From assembly GCF_002871915.2 (NCBI RefSeq), contig NZ_CP126958.1, positions 930,001 through 994,000 of the forward strand: DNA of 64,000 nt, in the 5' to 3' direction. The translations under genes and the position numbers were made by a program. The notes below the pieces were generated by a model. The model was not told the DNA's origin and did no database searches. It saw only the letters and a program-made list of their open reading frames with translations. Shown here in pieces: positions 8,736-16,627 of this stretch; within the stretch, counting starts at the first letter, position 1, and every line of letters starts with the position of its first letter. Source of the DNA: Aerococcus loyolae. Its GTDB lineage: Bacteria; Bacillota; Bacilli; Lactobacillales; Aerococcaceae.

Positions 8736-9209
8736 ATGGCTAAAGTTACTGACCAAGTGAAAGCATTAATTGAAGCTGATATTAATGAAATGGGATATCA
8801 ATTATTTGATATTACTTTTTCCAAAGAGGGTAAGGATTGGTATTTACGCATCTATATAGATAATAATGACGGTATAACGATCGCTGATTGTGTAAAAGCA
8901 AGTGAAAAGATTTCTGAAATCTTAGACAATGTCGAAGATGACCCTATTCCCCAAGCTTACTACCTAGAAGTGTCTTCTCCTGGAGCGGAACGTCCTTTAA
9001 ATAATGATAATGCCATCCAACAAGCAATTGGTAAATGGGTTCATTTAAATTTCTATCATGAAATTGATGGTAGCAAATTTGTTGAAGGACGCCTTTTAGA
9101 AGCTAGTGAACAATACTTTACTTTAGAAGTAAAAGATAAGACCCGACGTTTAGTTCAAGACTTTCCGCGTAAAAGCGTGTCTTTAATTCGTTTGGCAATA
9201 GAATTTTAA
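8736..9209 (+). CDS. rimP: Ribosome maturation factor RimP
   Basis: Cytoplasmic factor for 30S subunit maturation. 157 residues with the N-terminal domain containing GYQLFDITFSKEGKDWYLRIYID and VSSPGAERPL near residue 80, followed by the C-terminal beta-barrel. First gene of the conserved rimP-nusA-rnpM-ylxQ-infB-rbfA operon, 12 bases before nusA. ATG start with GTGAGGGAAG upstream. Confidence 0.95.
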   Translation: MAKVTDQVKALIEADINEMGYQLFDITFSKEGKDWYLRIYIDNNDGITIADCVKASEKISEILDNVEDDPIPQAYYLEVSSPGAERPLNNDNAIQQAIGKWVHLNFYHEIDGSKFVEGRLLEASEQYFTLEVKDKTRRLVQDFPRKSVSLIRLAIEF

Positions 9210-9221
9210 AGAGGGATAGAA

Positions 9222-10589
9222 ATGAGTAAACAACTAATTCAAGCCTTTGAAATGTTAGAACAAGAAAAAGGTATATCAAAGGATACCATTATAGATGCTG
9301 TGCAATCAGCATTGGTCTTTGCCTACAAGCGAAATTTTGACCAGGCACAAAATGTCGAAGTTGTTTTTGATGATAAAAAAGGGAGTTTCCACGTTTATTC
9401 TGTAAAAGAAGTGGTGGAAACCGTGATGGACTCTAATTTAGAAGTATCCCTAGAGGATGCTTTGGAAATCAATCGTGGTTACGAAATTGGCGATAAAATT
9501 CGCTTTGAAGTCACACCAGAAGACTTTGGGCGTATCGCAGCACAAACTGCTAAGCAGGTCATCACCCAACGTTTACGTGAAGCAGAACGTGCAATCATTT
9601 ATGAAGAATTTATCGATTATGAAGATGACTTGTTAACTGGAACAGTGGAAAGACAAGATCGACGCTATATCTATGTGAATTTAGGTAAAATTGAGGCAGT
9701 TTTAACCCCTGAGGGACAAATCCCTGGAGAATATTTCCAACCTCATGACCGTATCCAAGTTTATGTGGAAAGAGTTGAAAACACCACAAAAGGTCCTCAA
9801 ATTTACGTGAGTCGTACCCATCCTAATATGCTAAAACGCTTATTTGAACAGGAAGTTCCTGAAATCTATGATGGGACCGTTGAAATTCGCGCAATAGCTA
9901 GAGAAGCTGGCGATCGGTCCAAGTTAGCTGTCTATTCCAATGACCCTAATGTGGATTCAGTGGGGACCTGTGTGGGGCCTAGAGGTAGCCGGGTGCAAAC
10001 AGTGGTTAATGAACTAAAGGGTGAAAATATGGATATTATCGAATGGAATGAGGATCCTGCGGTTCTTATTGCCAATGCTTTAAATCCAGCTGATGTTCTC
10101 GCTGTTCACTTTGTGCCTAATGAACAGGCTTGTGTAGTCGTTGTTCCAGATAATCATTTGTCTTTAGCCATCGGTAAGCGAGGGCAAAACGCACGACTAG
10201 CAGCGAAGTTAACGGGTTATAAGATTGATATTAAGTCTGAAACAGAATATGAAGACTATCAAAATTCTGAAGAATACCAAGAAAAATTTTTACAAGATCA
10301 AAATCTTGAAACTGAGAATGAAGAAGTCGAAAGCCTCTTAAATGATGTCAATGCAGAGGAAGAAGTTATGAGTGATCCGGCTGCTCTAGCTACTGAATCT
10401 CTTGTTAGCGAGGAAACTGATCCTTTATTATCAGAAGTCTCTGCAGATGACCAAGCTGGTTTCGAAAATTATGATGAAGAAAATATCCATCCTGATGATA
10501 TGGAAGAAATTGTTTCAGATGTTGAAGAATCCGATGAAGTGACTTACGATGAATTGTTGGATGAAAGTCAAGATCTCGAAAAAGAATAG
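9222..10589 (+). CDS. nusA: Transcription termination/antitermination factor NusA
   Basis: Binds RNA polymerase and nascent RNA and modulates pausing and termination. Domains in order: N-terminal RNAP-binding domain (to about 130), S1 domain near 135-200 (GTVERQDRRYIYVNLGKIEAV), then KH1 and KH2 (VDSVGTCVGPRGSRVQ near 248; IGKRGQNARLAAKLTG near 317). After residue 345 comes an acidic, low-complexity tail of about 110 residues rich in Glu and Asp. The tail is longer than the usual Bacilli NusA end (roughly 350-400 residues in all) and looks disordered. ATG with GAGGGAT upstream. Confidence 0.96.
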   Translation: MSKQLIQAFEMLEQEKGISKDTIIDAVQSALVFAYKRNFDQAQNVEVVFDDKKGSFHVYSVKEVVETVMDSNLEVSLEDALEINRGYEIGDKIRFEVTPEDFGRIAAQTAKQVITQRLREAERAIIYEEFIDYEDDLLTGTVERQDRRYIYVNLGKIEAVLTPEGQIPGEYFQPHDRIQVYVERVENTTKGPQIYVSRTHPNMLKRLFEQEVPEIYDGTVEIRAIAREAGDRSKLAVYSNDPNVDSVGTCVGPRGSRVQTVVNELKGENMDIIEWNEDPAVLIANALNPADVLAVHFVPNEQACVVVVPDNHLSLAIGKRGQNARLAAKLTGYKIDIKSETEYEDYQNSEEYQEKFLQDQNLETENEEVESLLNDVNAEEEVMSDPAALATESLVSEETDPLLSEVSADDQAGFENYDEENIHPDDMEEIVSDVEESDEVTYDELLDESQDLEKE

Positions 10590-10600
10590 AGGGGATATTT

Positions 10601-10897
10601 ATGAAAAAGCGCAAAATACCGATGCGTCGGTGTGTTGTGTCTAATCAGCAATTTCCAAAAAAAGAGTTAATTCGGGTTGTCCGTACACCAGAGGGCGAAG
10701 TCGCTATTGACCCGAGTGGGAAAATGAATGGACGAGGTGCCTATGTAGCTACTGACCCTGACTTAGTTCAAAAGGCATGGGATAAGCACATTTTAGACAA
10801 GCACTTGGAAGTTAGCATTGATGACGCTTTTTATAGTGAATTAAAGGATTACGCCGACCATATGAAAGCTAGAAAAGAGCTATATGGCAATGAATAA
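10601..10897 (+). CDS. rnpM: YlxR/RnpM, RNase P modulator (DUF448)
   Basis: Small basic RNA-binding protein of the YlxR family; the Bacillus subtilis member has been renamed RnpM for its effect on RNase P. The signature MRRCVVSNQQFPKKELIRVVR is at residues 7-27, and GRGAYV near 47 is the conserved RNA-binding loop. 98 residues, normal length. It overlaps ylxQ by 14 bases, indicating translational coupling. Confidence 0.92.
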   Translation: MKKRKIPMRRCVVSNQQFPKKELIRVVRTPEGEVAIDPSGKMNGRGAYVATDPDLVQKAWDKHILDKHLEVSIDDAFYSELKDYADHMKARKELYGNE

Positions 10898-11186
10898 GCG
10901 CTTAAATCTTTTAGGACTTGCCCAGGTTGCAGGCGGCTTGATCAGTGGAGAAAGCAGTGTTATTGAAGCCGTTCAAAACGGTAAGGCACTTTACGTCATC
11001 GCAGCGACAGATTTAAGTGAGCGTTCATTAAAAACCATTAAAAACAAATGTGATTTTTACCAAGTTCCCTTGAGTTTAGAATTTACCCAAACAGAGATAA
11101 GTCAAGCCCTCGGTAAGAAGCGGTCAATTTGCGCTTTTACCAACCAAGGCTTTGCTAAAAAATTTAATAGATTGTGTTTCAAGTGA
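10884..11186 (+). CDS. ylxQ: YlxQ, L7Ae-family RNA-binding protein
   Basis: L7Ae/L30e-type ribosomal-protein-like factor of 100 residues. The family pattern is visible: LGLAQVAGGLISGE near the N-terminus, a central ALYVIAATDLSERSLKTI, and a C-terminal region with LGKKRSICAF. The start is ATG 10884, or alternatively ATG 10890 (two codons later), both inside the end of rnpM. Position between rnpM and infB is the standard operon order. Confidence 0.9.
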   Translation: MAMNKRLNLLGLAQVAGGLISGESSVIEAVQNGKALYVIAATDLSERSLKTIKNKCDFYQVPLSLEFTQTEISQALGKKRSICAFTNQGFAKKFNRLCFK

Positions 11187-11211
11187 TATTTCTTATAGGA
11201 GAGAACAAATC

Positions 11212-11223
11212 ATGAAGCGATAA
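11212..11223 (+). CDS. Three-codon mini-ORF (MKR) before infB
   Basis: ATG AAG CGA TAA preceded by AGGAGAG at 11197-11203. It ends 19 bases before the infB start and is not in frame with infB. The strong Shine-Dalgarno with no other start nearby suggests ribosomes initiate here and reinitiate on infB, but the arrangement may be accidental. Confidence 0.3.
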
Positions 11224-11242
11224 GATTAAGGAAGGTGATGAC

Positions 11243-13510
11243 ATGTCAAAAAAACGTGTCTATGAATATGCAAAAGAAAAAAATATTTCTAGTAAGGAGT
11301 TATTAGCTAGTGCTAAAAAGGCTGGATTATCCTACACTAGCCATATGTCTTCGATGACTGATGAAGATATCCAAACCATGGAAAAGTATTTTGCAAAGGA
11401 AAAAAGTCAGCCTAAGCAAAAAGAACCTAGCCAAGAAAAACAAGGCAATAAGCAATCTCAGTCTGAAAAAGCTGGTAAAAAACAAGAAAAGCATAGTAAT
11501 CATAACCAAGGCGAGAAAAAACCTGCTAATAAGCAAGCAGAAAAAGGCCAAGACCATAAAAAGAAAGACGGTCAATCCGGCAAGAATAGCCAAACAAATG
11601 CTAATAAAAAGGTCAATAAGAAAAACAATAAAAAGAATCGCCGTAAAAATAACAAGCAATCAAAATATGAGGACAAGCATTTAAAACATAATCAACGTAA
11701 AAAAGTGCAACATAATAATTCTTCAGCTCCCAGCCGCAAGAAAAAAGAAAGTCCAGAAAAAATTGAATTTACTGACGGCATGACCGTCGCTGAGTTAGCC
11801 AAAAAAATCAAACGGTCTCCAGCAGATATTATTAAGAGTTTGATGATGCTAGGTGTCATGGCCAACCAAAACCAAGCTTTGGATTCAGATACTATTCAAT
11901 TAATTTTAGCTGAATATGGGATTGAAGCTGAAGAAAAGGTTATTATTGATCCTACTGACTTCGACCACTATTTCGAAGAAGCTAAAGAAGAAAAAGCGGA
12001 TAATTTAGAAGAACGTCCAGCCGTTGTAACCATTATGGGTCACGTTGACCATGGGAAGACTACCTTACTAGATTACTTAAGACACGCCAACGTGGTTGAG
12101 GGGGAAGCTGGTGGCATTACCCAACATATTGGTGCCTACCAAGTCCATGCTAATGACAAAGAAATTACCTTCTTAGATACACCGGGGCACGCGGCCTTCA
12201 CTACCATGCGTTCACGTGGAGCTGACGTTACCGATATTGTTGTCATTGTTGTAGCAGCTGATGATGGTGTTATGCCACAAACTGTTGAAGCCATTAACCA
12301 CGCCAAGGCCGCTGAAGTACCTATTATTGTGGCAGTCAATAAAATTGATAAACCACAGGCTAACCCTGACCGCGTTAAACAAGAATTAACCGAATATGAG
12401 TTGATTCCAGAAGAATGGGGTGGCGATACCATATTTGTTAATATTTCAGCCAAGTTTGGTGAAAATATTGATGAATTACTTGAAATGATTCTCTTAGTGG
12501 CTGAAGTGGAAGAACTTAAAGCCAACCCTAACCGCAACGCCCTTGGTTCTGTGATTGAAGCGGAATTAGATGCCCATCGCGGTGCCGTAGCGACTATTTT
12601 GGTTCAAGAAGGGACTTTACACCAAGGAGATGCTATTGTTGTAGGAGACACTTATGGACGGGTTCGTACCATGACTAACGATCAAGGTCGTCGGATTAAG
12701 TCAGCTGGGCCTTCAACGCCAATTGAAATTACTGGTCTACAAGAAGCTCCTCAAGCAGGCGACCGTTTTGTGGTCTTCGATGATGAAAAGACTGCTAGAA
12801 ATATTGGTGAACGTCGTGCCCAACAAGCTCAAGAATTACGCCGCCATCAAACTCATAAGGTGACCCTCGATAATCTGTTTGATACGATTAAAGAAGGCGA
12901 AATGAAGACGGTTAATATTATTATTAAGGCCGATGTCCAAGGGTCAGTAGAAGCGATTGCCTCCAGTATGAAAAAAATTGATGTTGAGGGCGTTAAGGTT
13001 GATATTATTCATGGTGCTGTCGGTGCCATTAACGAGAGTGATGTATCCTTAGCGGCAGCTTCCAATGCAGTTATTATTGGTTTCAATGTCAGACCAACGC
13101 CGACAGCTAAAACCCAAGCCCAAGAAGAAGAAGTCGAAATTCGTCTTCATAACGTGATCTACAACGCGCTTCAAGAAGTTGAAGATGCAATGAAAGGTCA
13201 GTTAGATCCAGAATATAAAGAAGAAATTACGGGTTATGTAACAATTCGGGAAACCTACCATGTTTCTAAGTTAGGAACTATCGGTGGAGGTTATGTCACG
13301 GATGGTTATATCGAAAGAAACAGTAAGATCCGTTTAATTCGCGATAATATTGTTATCTACGAAGGCCAATTATCTTCCTTACGTCGTTTTCAAGACGATG
13401 TTAAACAAGTGAACAAAGGTTATGAATGTGGGCTGATGATTGAAGACTATAACGATATAAAAGTGGACGATCAAATCGAAGCCTACCATATGGTAGAAGT
13501 GAAGCGTTAA
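11243..13510 (+). CDS. infB: Translation initiation factor IF-2
   Basis: GTPase that brings initiator tRNA to the 30S subunit. N-terminal IF2N-like helix (residues 1-50), then a long Lys/Gln/Asn-rich linker to about 170, a second IF2N motif ([22 protein letters not shown] near 180), then the GTPase core: G1 GHVDHGKTT near 267, G3 DTPGH, G4 NKID. C-terminal IF2 domains 2-4 end at VEVKR. 755 residues, normal. RBS AAGGAAGGTGAT before ATG 11243. Confidence 0.97.
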   Translation: MSKKRVYEYAKEKNISSKELLASAKKAGLSYTSHMSSMTDEDIQTMEKYFAKEKSQPKQKEPSQEKQGNKQSQSEKAGKKQEKHSNHNQGEKKPANKQAEKGQDHKKKDGQSGKNSQTNANKKVNKKNNKKNRRKNNKQSKYEDKHLKHNQRKKVQHNNSSAPSRKKKESPEKIEFTDGMTVAELAKKIKRSPADIIKSLMMLGVMANQNQALDSDTIQLILAEYGIEAEEKVIIDPTDFDHYFEEAKEEKADNLEERPAVVTIMGHVDHGKTTLLDYLRHANVVEGEAGGITQHIGAYQVHANDKEITFLDTPGHAAFTTMRSRGADVTDIVVIVVAADDGVMPQTVEAINHAKAAEVPIIVAVNKIDKPQANPDRVKQELTEYELIPEEWGGDTIFVNISAKFGENIDELLEMILLVAEVEELKANPNRNALGSVIEAELDAHRGAVATILVQEGTLHQGDAIVVGDTYGRVRTMTNDQGRRIKSAGPSTPIEITGLQEAPQAGDRFVVFDDEKTARNIGERRAQQAQELRRHQTHKVTLDNLFDTIKEGEMKTVNIIIKADVQGSVEAIASSMKKIDVEGVKVDIIHGAVGAINESDVSLAAASNAVIIGFNVRPTPTAKTQAQEEEVEIRLHNVIYNALQEVEDAMKGQLDPEYKEEITGYVTIRETYHVSKLGTIGGGYVTDGYIERNSKIRLIRDNIVIYEGQLSSLRRFQDDVKQVNKGYECGLMIEDYNDIKVDDQIEAYHMVEVKR

Positions 13511-13531
13511 TATTTAACAAGGAGAGGTTTT

Positions 13532-13885
13532 ATGTCTACGAATCGTCGCGTAGAACGAGTTAGTCAAGAAATCTTACGCGAAGTTAACTCGATTCTGCGT
13601 AAAGAAGTTAAAGATCCTCGTGTCAAAAATATTACCATTACTGATGTTGATTTAACTGGTGATTTACAAAACGCTACCATCTATTATTCCACCTTATCCG
13701 ATTCACAAAGTGAACATGAAAAAGTGCAAAAGGGACTTGATAAGGTCAGTGGCTTAGTACGTTCGTTGTTAGGTCAACGCTTACGTATTTATAAGACACC
13801 AGAAGTTGTCTTTAAGCGTGATGAATCGATTGAATATGGTCAACGTATTGACCAGTTATTGGCTCAGTTAAATAAAGAAGATTAA
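13532..13885 (+). CDS. rbfA: 30S ribosome-binding factor RbfA
   Basis: Single KH-like domain protein needed for 16S rRNA 5'-end processing and 30S maturation. 117 residues with the family start RRVERVSQEILREVNSILR, DPRVKNITITDVDLTGDL near residue 32, and the C-terminal LRIYKTPEVVFKRDESIEYG. Last gene of the operon; AAGGAGAGG precedes the ATG 22 bases after infB. Confidence 0.96.
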   Translation: MSTNRRVERVSQEILREVNSILRKEVKDPRVKNITITDVDLTGDLQNATIYYSTLSDSQSEHEKVQKGLDKVSGLVRSLLGQRLRIYKTPEVVFKRDESIEYGQRIDQLLAQLNKED

Positions 13886-13893
13886 TATTTCAG

Positions 13894-14003
13894 AAGCGAG
13901 TGTGACAAGCTCGTTAAAGAGTAAGATCGCTGGAAGAAAATGTGTCAAAATTTTACCACCATTTTCTGAAGTGGACGCTTGCCCAGAGCTTGAAACACAT
14001 TTT
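13894..14003 (+). ncRNA. Possible structured RNA or intergenic repeat after rbfA
   Basis: The stretch has several long-range, partly exclusive pairings: AAGCG (13894-13898) with CGCTT (13976-13980) or AGCGA (13895-13899) with TCGCT (13927-13931); CAAGCTC (13906-13912) with GAGCTTG (13986-13992); AAAATGTGT (13937-13945) with ACACATTTT (13995-14003), competing with GAAAATG (13936-13942) / CATTTTC (13960-13966). It leads directly into the terminator at 14005. It could be the 3' UTR of the infB operon, a processed sRNA, or a dispersed repeat. I do not recognise the family. Confidence 0.4.
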
Positions 14004-14004
14004 G

Positions 14005-14040
14005 AAAAGAGGCTGTGTATTTGTACGGCCTCTTTTTTTC
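14005..14040 (+). terminator. Intrinsic terminator of the rimP-rbfA operon
   Basis: AGAGGCTGT (14008-14016) pairs with ACGGCCTCT (14025-14033), one G.U, then seven T. From here to 14259 the sequence is AT-rich with no gene; a small inverted repeat ATCGATC/GATCGAT lies near 14130-14150. Confidence 0.9.
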
Positions 14041-14259
14041 TTTTAAACTGAAATTTAGAAATGAAATTTTAATAAAAGACTAGCCGAGTGGATTAAGAAA
14101 TAGAGCTTATTTTGAAATAATGATCAAGATCGATCAAAATAATAGATCGATTTTAAAAAATATTCTCCAAGAATCCCCTGAAATAAGTCTTTTCTCTCTA
14201 TTATTTATAAAATCAAATTTTAAATTTAGAAAATATAAACTTATGTTTAAAATTAAGAG

Positions 14260-14288
14260 TTGACTTTGCCTAAAAAATTGTTTAACAT
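14260..14288 (+). promoter_or_regulatory. Promoter of the first Tyr/Phe-rich leader and ABC operon
   Basis: -35 TTGACT (14260-14265), 17-base spacer, -10 TAACAT (14283-14288). The paralogous leader at 55177 has the same geometry (TTGACA-17-TAAGAT), which supports the call. Confidence 0.75.
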
Positions 14289-14321
14289 TACTTCAACAGC
14301 TTAAGAAAGGAGCATGTGATC

Positions 14322-14402
14322 ATGTTAGTTAAATACCTTATCAACCAGAGCGCATGCTCTACTTATCAAAATGTACGATTTTACTTTAGCTATTTTAGAT
14401 AG
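14322..14402 (+). CDS. 26-residue leader peptide, aromatic-rich, ends SYFR
   Basis: ORF of 26 codons with AAAGGAG at 14306-14312, nine bases before ATG 14322. The last seven codons are TTT TAC TTT AGC TAT TTT AGA (F Y F S Y F R), then TAG at 14400. Five of those seven are Phe or Tyr. The leader at 55238 codes for 27 residues ending Y Y Y S Y F R at the same distance from its hairpins, although the N-terminal halves differ. This is the pattern of a regulatory leader peptide whose translation senses charged tRNA-Tyr/tRNA-Phe. An arrest peptide built on the shared SYFR end is the main alternative. No trp codons are present. Confidence 0.8.
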   Translation: MLVKYLINQSACSTYQNVRFYFSYFR

Positions 14403-14518
14403 CGTTTGTACTATGAAACATCATAGATACAAACGTCAAACTCAAGTTTGTATCTATGATGGCTAAGGATCTTAAGCGTGTCTAGCCCTCATAGAATGGA
14501 TAAATTCTAAATGGGCTA
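14403..14518 (+). promoter_or_regulatory. Alternating hairpins of the first leader
   Basis: Consecutive overlapping pairings: segments 1:2, 14403-14415 with 14422-14435 (13 bp, one bulged A); 2:3, 14420-14434 with 14446-14460 (15 bp perfect); 3:4, 14453-14465 with 14483-14495 (12 of 13 pairs); 4:5, 14483-14497 with 14504-14518 (two 6-bp helices around an internal loop). Segment 5 (14507-14517) is also fully complementary over 11 bases to the 5' arm of the terminator (14546-14556). Segment 1 starts right after the leader stop codon, so a ribosome sitting there would mask it. All pairings were read by eye, without energy calculation. Confidence 0.8.
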
Positions 14519-14545
14519 TACCACTATTAATATATGCTATTATTC

Positions 14546-14584
14546 AGCCCATTTAGTTTTTTCCAAACTAGGTGGGCTTTTTTT
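14546..14584 (+). terminator. Regulated intrinsic terminator of the first leader
   Basis: Fourteen-bp stem (14546-14559 with 14565-14578, two G.U pairs), five-base loop, then seven T. It stands 92 bases before the binding-protein gene. Its 5' arm can instead pair with 14507-14517, forming an antiterminator. Confidence 0.9.
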
Positions 14585-14607
14585 ATACCTTTTGGGGGAG
14601 TGATAGT

Positions 14608-14640
14608 ATGGAAGGTCCGTTTAGCAGTCAGAAAAAATAG
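14608..14640 (+). CDS. Possible 10-codon ORF after the leader terminator
   Basis: ATG at 14608 to TAG at 14638 encodes MEGPFSSQKK, with GGGGGAG seven bases upstream. The second leader has no equivalent, so this may be chance. Confidence 0.2.
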   Translation: MEGPFSSQKK

Positions 14641-14676
14641 ATAGTTAACCGTTTTATATCGAATGATGGAGGAAAA

Positions 14677-15645
14677 ATGATGAAAAAATATTTACGTTAT
14701 CTAGCAGCAGGTTTATTAACCTGTACATTAGCCGCCTGTTCTAATCAAGGCAATGAAAGCAGCTCTGAAAAGGTTGATGTGGGGATTATCCAATACATGG
14801 AGCACGATTCCTTACAAAGAGCAAAAGAAGGTTTCCAAGATAGCTTGAAAGAGGCTGGTTATGAAGAAGGCAAGAATTTAGAAATTGAATTCCATAACTC
14901 CCAAGGTGACCAGTCTAACTTGCAAAGCATTACCCAACAATTAAAAGGGAAAAAGGACCTGATTTTAAGTATTGCTACTCCAGCTGCACAAGCCATGCTG
15001 AACACTGACAAGGAGACCCCGCAATTATTTACGGCAGTGACTGATCCGGTCGGCGCTAAATTAGTTGAAAGTATGGAAAAACCGGGTAAAAATATGACCG
15101 GTACTAGTGATATGGCTCCTGTCGGTGATGTTGTTGATTTATTATTAAAGGCTGATCCATCCATCAAAACCATCGGGATTTTATATAATTCAAGTGAAGT
15201 AAATTCAGAAGTTCAATATGAACAAGCCAAGGAATATATTGAATCCAAGGGCTTAAAGGTTGAAAGTATGACGGTGACATCAACTAATGATGTGCAACAA
15301 GCGACTAAAATCTTAGCAGAAAAAGTAGATGGAATTTACCTTCCAACAGATAACACGATTGCTAATACCATTCAAACGATCGGTAAAGTCTTAATGGAAA
15401 CTAAGACACCATCAGTAGCCGCTTTCGATGCTGCTATCGAAGGTTCCCTATGTGCCTATGGGGTAGACTACTATAAATTGGGACAACAAACCGGGAATAT
15501 AGCAGTAGATATTCTCAAGGGCGATAAAAAGCCTGAAGAAACCCCAGTAGAAATGTCTAAGGACCTAGTCGTTAAGGTAAATGATGAAATGGCTGCTGCC
15601 CTGGGAATGGATAGTGAAGAATTAAAGGCGCGATTAAAAGAATAG
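14677..15645 (+). CDS. ABC importer binding lipoprotein, TrpX-like (COG2984)
   Basis: Extracellular solute-binding lipoprotein of 322 residues. The signal peptide has a lipobox LAAC with Cys near residue 21. The mature part is a type-1 periplasmic binding fold: VDVGIIQYMEHDSL, ATPAAQAML near residue 97, FTAVTDPVGAKLV, YNSSEVNSEVQ near 171 and LPTDNTIANT near 227. Proteins of this family are annotated as TrpX and thought to bind aromatic amino acids. The Tyr/Phe-rich leader suggests tyrosine and phenylalanine here. It is the first structural gene after the attenuator, followed by permease and ATPase. RBS GGAGG before ATG 14677. Confidence 0.88.
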   Translation: MMKKYLRYLAAGLLTCTLAACSNQGNESSSEKVDVGIIQYMEHDSLQRAKEGFQDSLKEAGYEEGKNLEIEFHNSQGDQSNLQSITQQLKGKKDLILSIATPAAQAMLNTDKETPQLFTAVTDPVGAKLVESMEKPGKNMTGTSDMAPVGDVVDLLLKADPSIKTIGILYNSSEVNSEVQYEQAKEYIESKGLKVESMTVTSTNDVQQATKILAEKVDGIYLPTDNTIANTIQTIGKVLMETKTPSVAAFDAAIEGSLCAYGVDYYKLGQQTGNIAVDILKGDKKPEETPVEMSKDLVVKVNDEMAAALGMDSEELKARLKE

Positions 15646-15726
15646 TTGAAAAAGTTATTCATTAAGTTAAATAAAAAATAAAAGATAAATAGCCAGAGCT
15701 GGCATATTAGAAGAGGTGCAAGAAGA

Positions 15727-16611
15727 ATGGATTTATTGATATCTAGTGTTTCGCAAGGAATGATGTGGTCAATTTTGGCCATAGGGGTATATATTACTTT
15801 TAGAATCTTAGGCTTAGCCGACTTATCGGCAGAGGGAAGTTTTCCCTTGGGTGCGGCTGTCTGTGCTAAATTATTAGTCAATCAGGTCCCCCCCTTATTA
15901 GCGGTTCTAGCAGCCCTTCTAGCAGGCGCTCTGGCTGGCTTTCTAACCGGCTTCATGACCACAAAAATGAAAATACCGGCCCTCTTAGCAGGTATCTTAA
16001 CCATGACCGGTCTTTATTCTGTTAACTTAAGAGTTATGGGGCAAGCCAATACCCCTCTACTAGGAGAAAAAACCTTGTTAACTTCAATAGAGAACTTAGG
16101 CTTATCGACAACATGGTCACCATTTTTACTAGGCTTATTAACCGTCATGGTTATTGTTTTAGGACTTGTGATTTTTATGGGAACTGAGTACGGATTGGGT
16201 TTAATTGCAACTGGTGATAATGCCTTAATGGCAGAAGCTAACGGGATTCGGACGGACCACGTGCAATTAGTAGGCTACATGATTTCTAATGCCTTAATTG
16301 CTCTATCAGGGGCTTTAATCGCTCAGTATAACGGCTATGCTGACTTATCAATGGGAACCGGAACCATCGTCATTGGTCTAGCTGCCATTGTGATTGGCGA
16401 AGTCTTATTAAGCCAAGTAAAATTACCGAGTCGTTTATTGTCAATTATTTTGGGAGCGATTATCTACCGAGTAATTATCGACTTAATCATGAAATATATT
16501 CCGATTTTACCAAGTGATATCAAGATACTATCCGCCATAGTCTTAGCAATTATCCTATGGGGCCCACAAGTAGAGTGGAAGACTAAGAAAAGCGCTCGCT
16601 TAAATGATTAA
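15727..16611 (+). CDS. ABC importer permease, TrpY-like (COG4120)
   Basis: Integral membrane subunit of 294 residues with eight or more hydrophobic segments. Family landmarks: YITFRILGLADLSAEGSFPLGAA near residue 20, MKIPALLAGILTMTGLYS near 80, and YADLSMGTGTIVIGLAAIVIGE near 205, in the region that contacts the ATPase. About 60-65% identical by eye to the permease at 56536. RBS AGAGGTG upstream. It ends just before the ATPase gene. Confidence 0.9.
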   Translation: MDLLISSVSQGMMWSILAIGVYITFRILGLADLSAEGSFPLGAAVCAKLLVNQVPPLLAVLAALLAGALAGFLTGFMTTKMKIPALLAGILTMTGLYSVNLRVMGQANTPLLGEKTLLTSIENLGLSTTWSPFLLGLLTVMVIVLGLVIFMGTEYGLGLIATGDNALMAEANGIRTDHVQLVGYMISNALIALSGALIAQYNGYADLSMGTGTIVIGLAAIVIGEVLLSQVKLPSRLLSIILGAIIYRVIIDLIMKYIPILPSDIKILSAIVLAIILWGPQVEWKTKKSARLND

Positions 16612-16627
16612 AGAAAGGAAAATGATT

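Noticed and set aside
11327..11659. Open frame on the - strand inside infB
   Set aside because: Mirror of the Lys/Gln-rich IF-2 linker; hydrophobic low-complexity product, no RBS.
14081..14100. tRNA-like start TAGCCGAGTGG resembling a Ser/Leu tRNA D-arm
   Set aside because: No acceptor, anticodon or T-loop partner follows; the T-loop GTTCRA motif is absent. Chance match in AT-rich DNA.
14289..14600. T-box or known riboswitch in the ABC-operon leaders
   Set aside because: No T-box sequence (GGTGG...ACCGCG type), no specifier loop, and no riboswitch core I know. The conserved feature is an ORF plus alternating hairpins.
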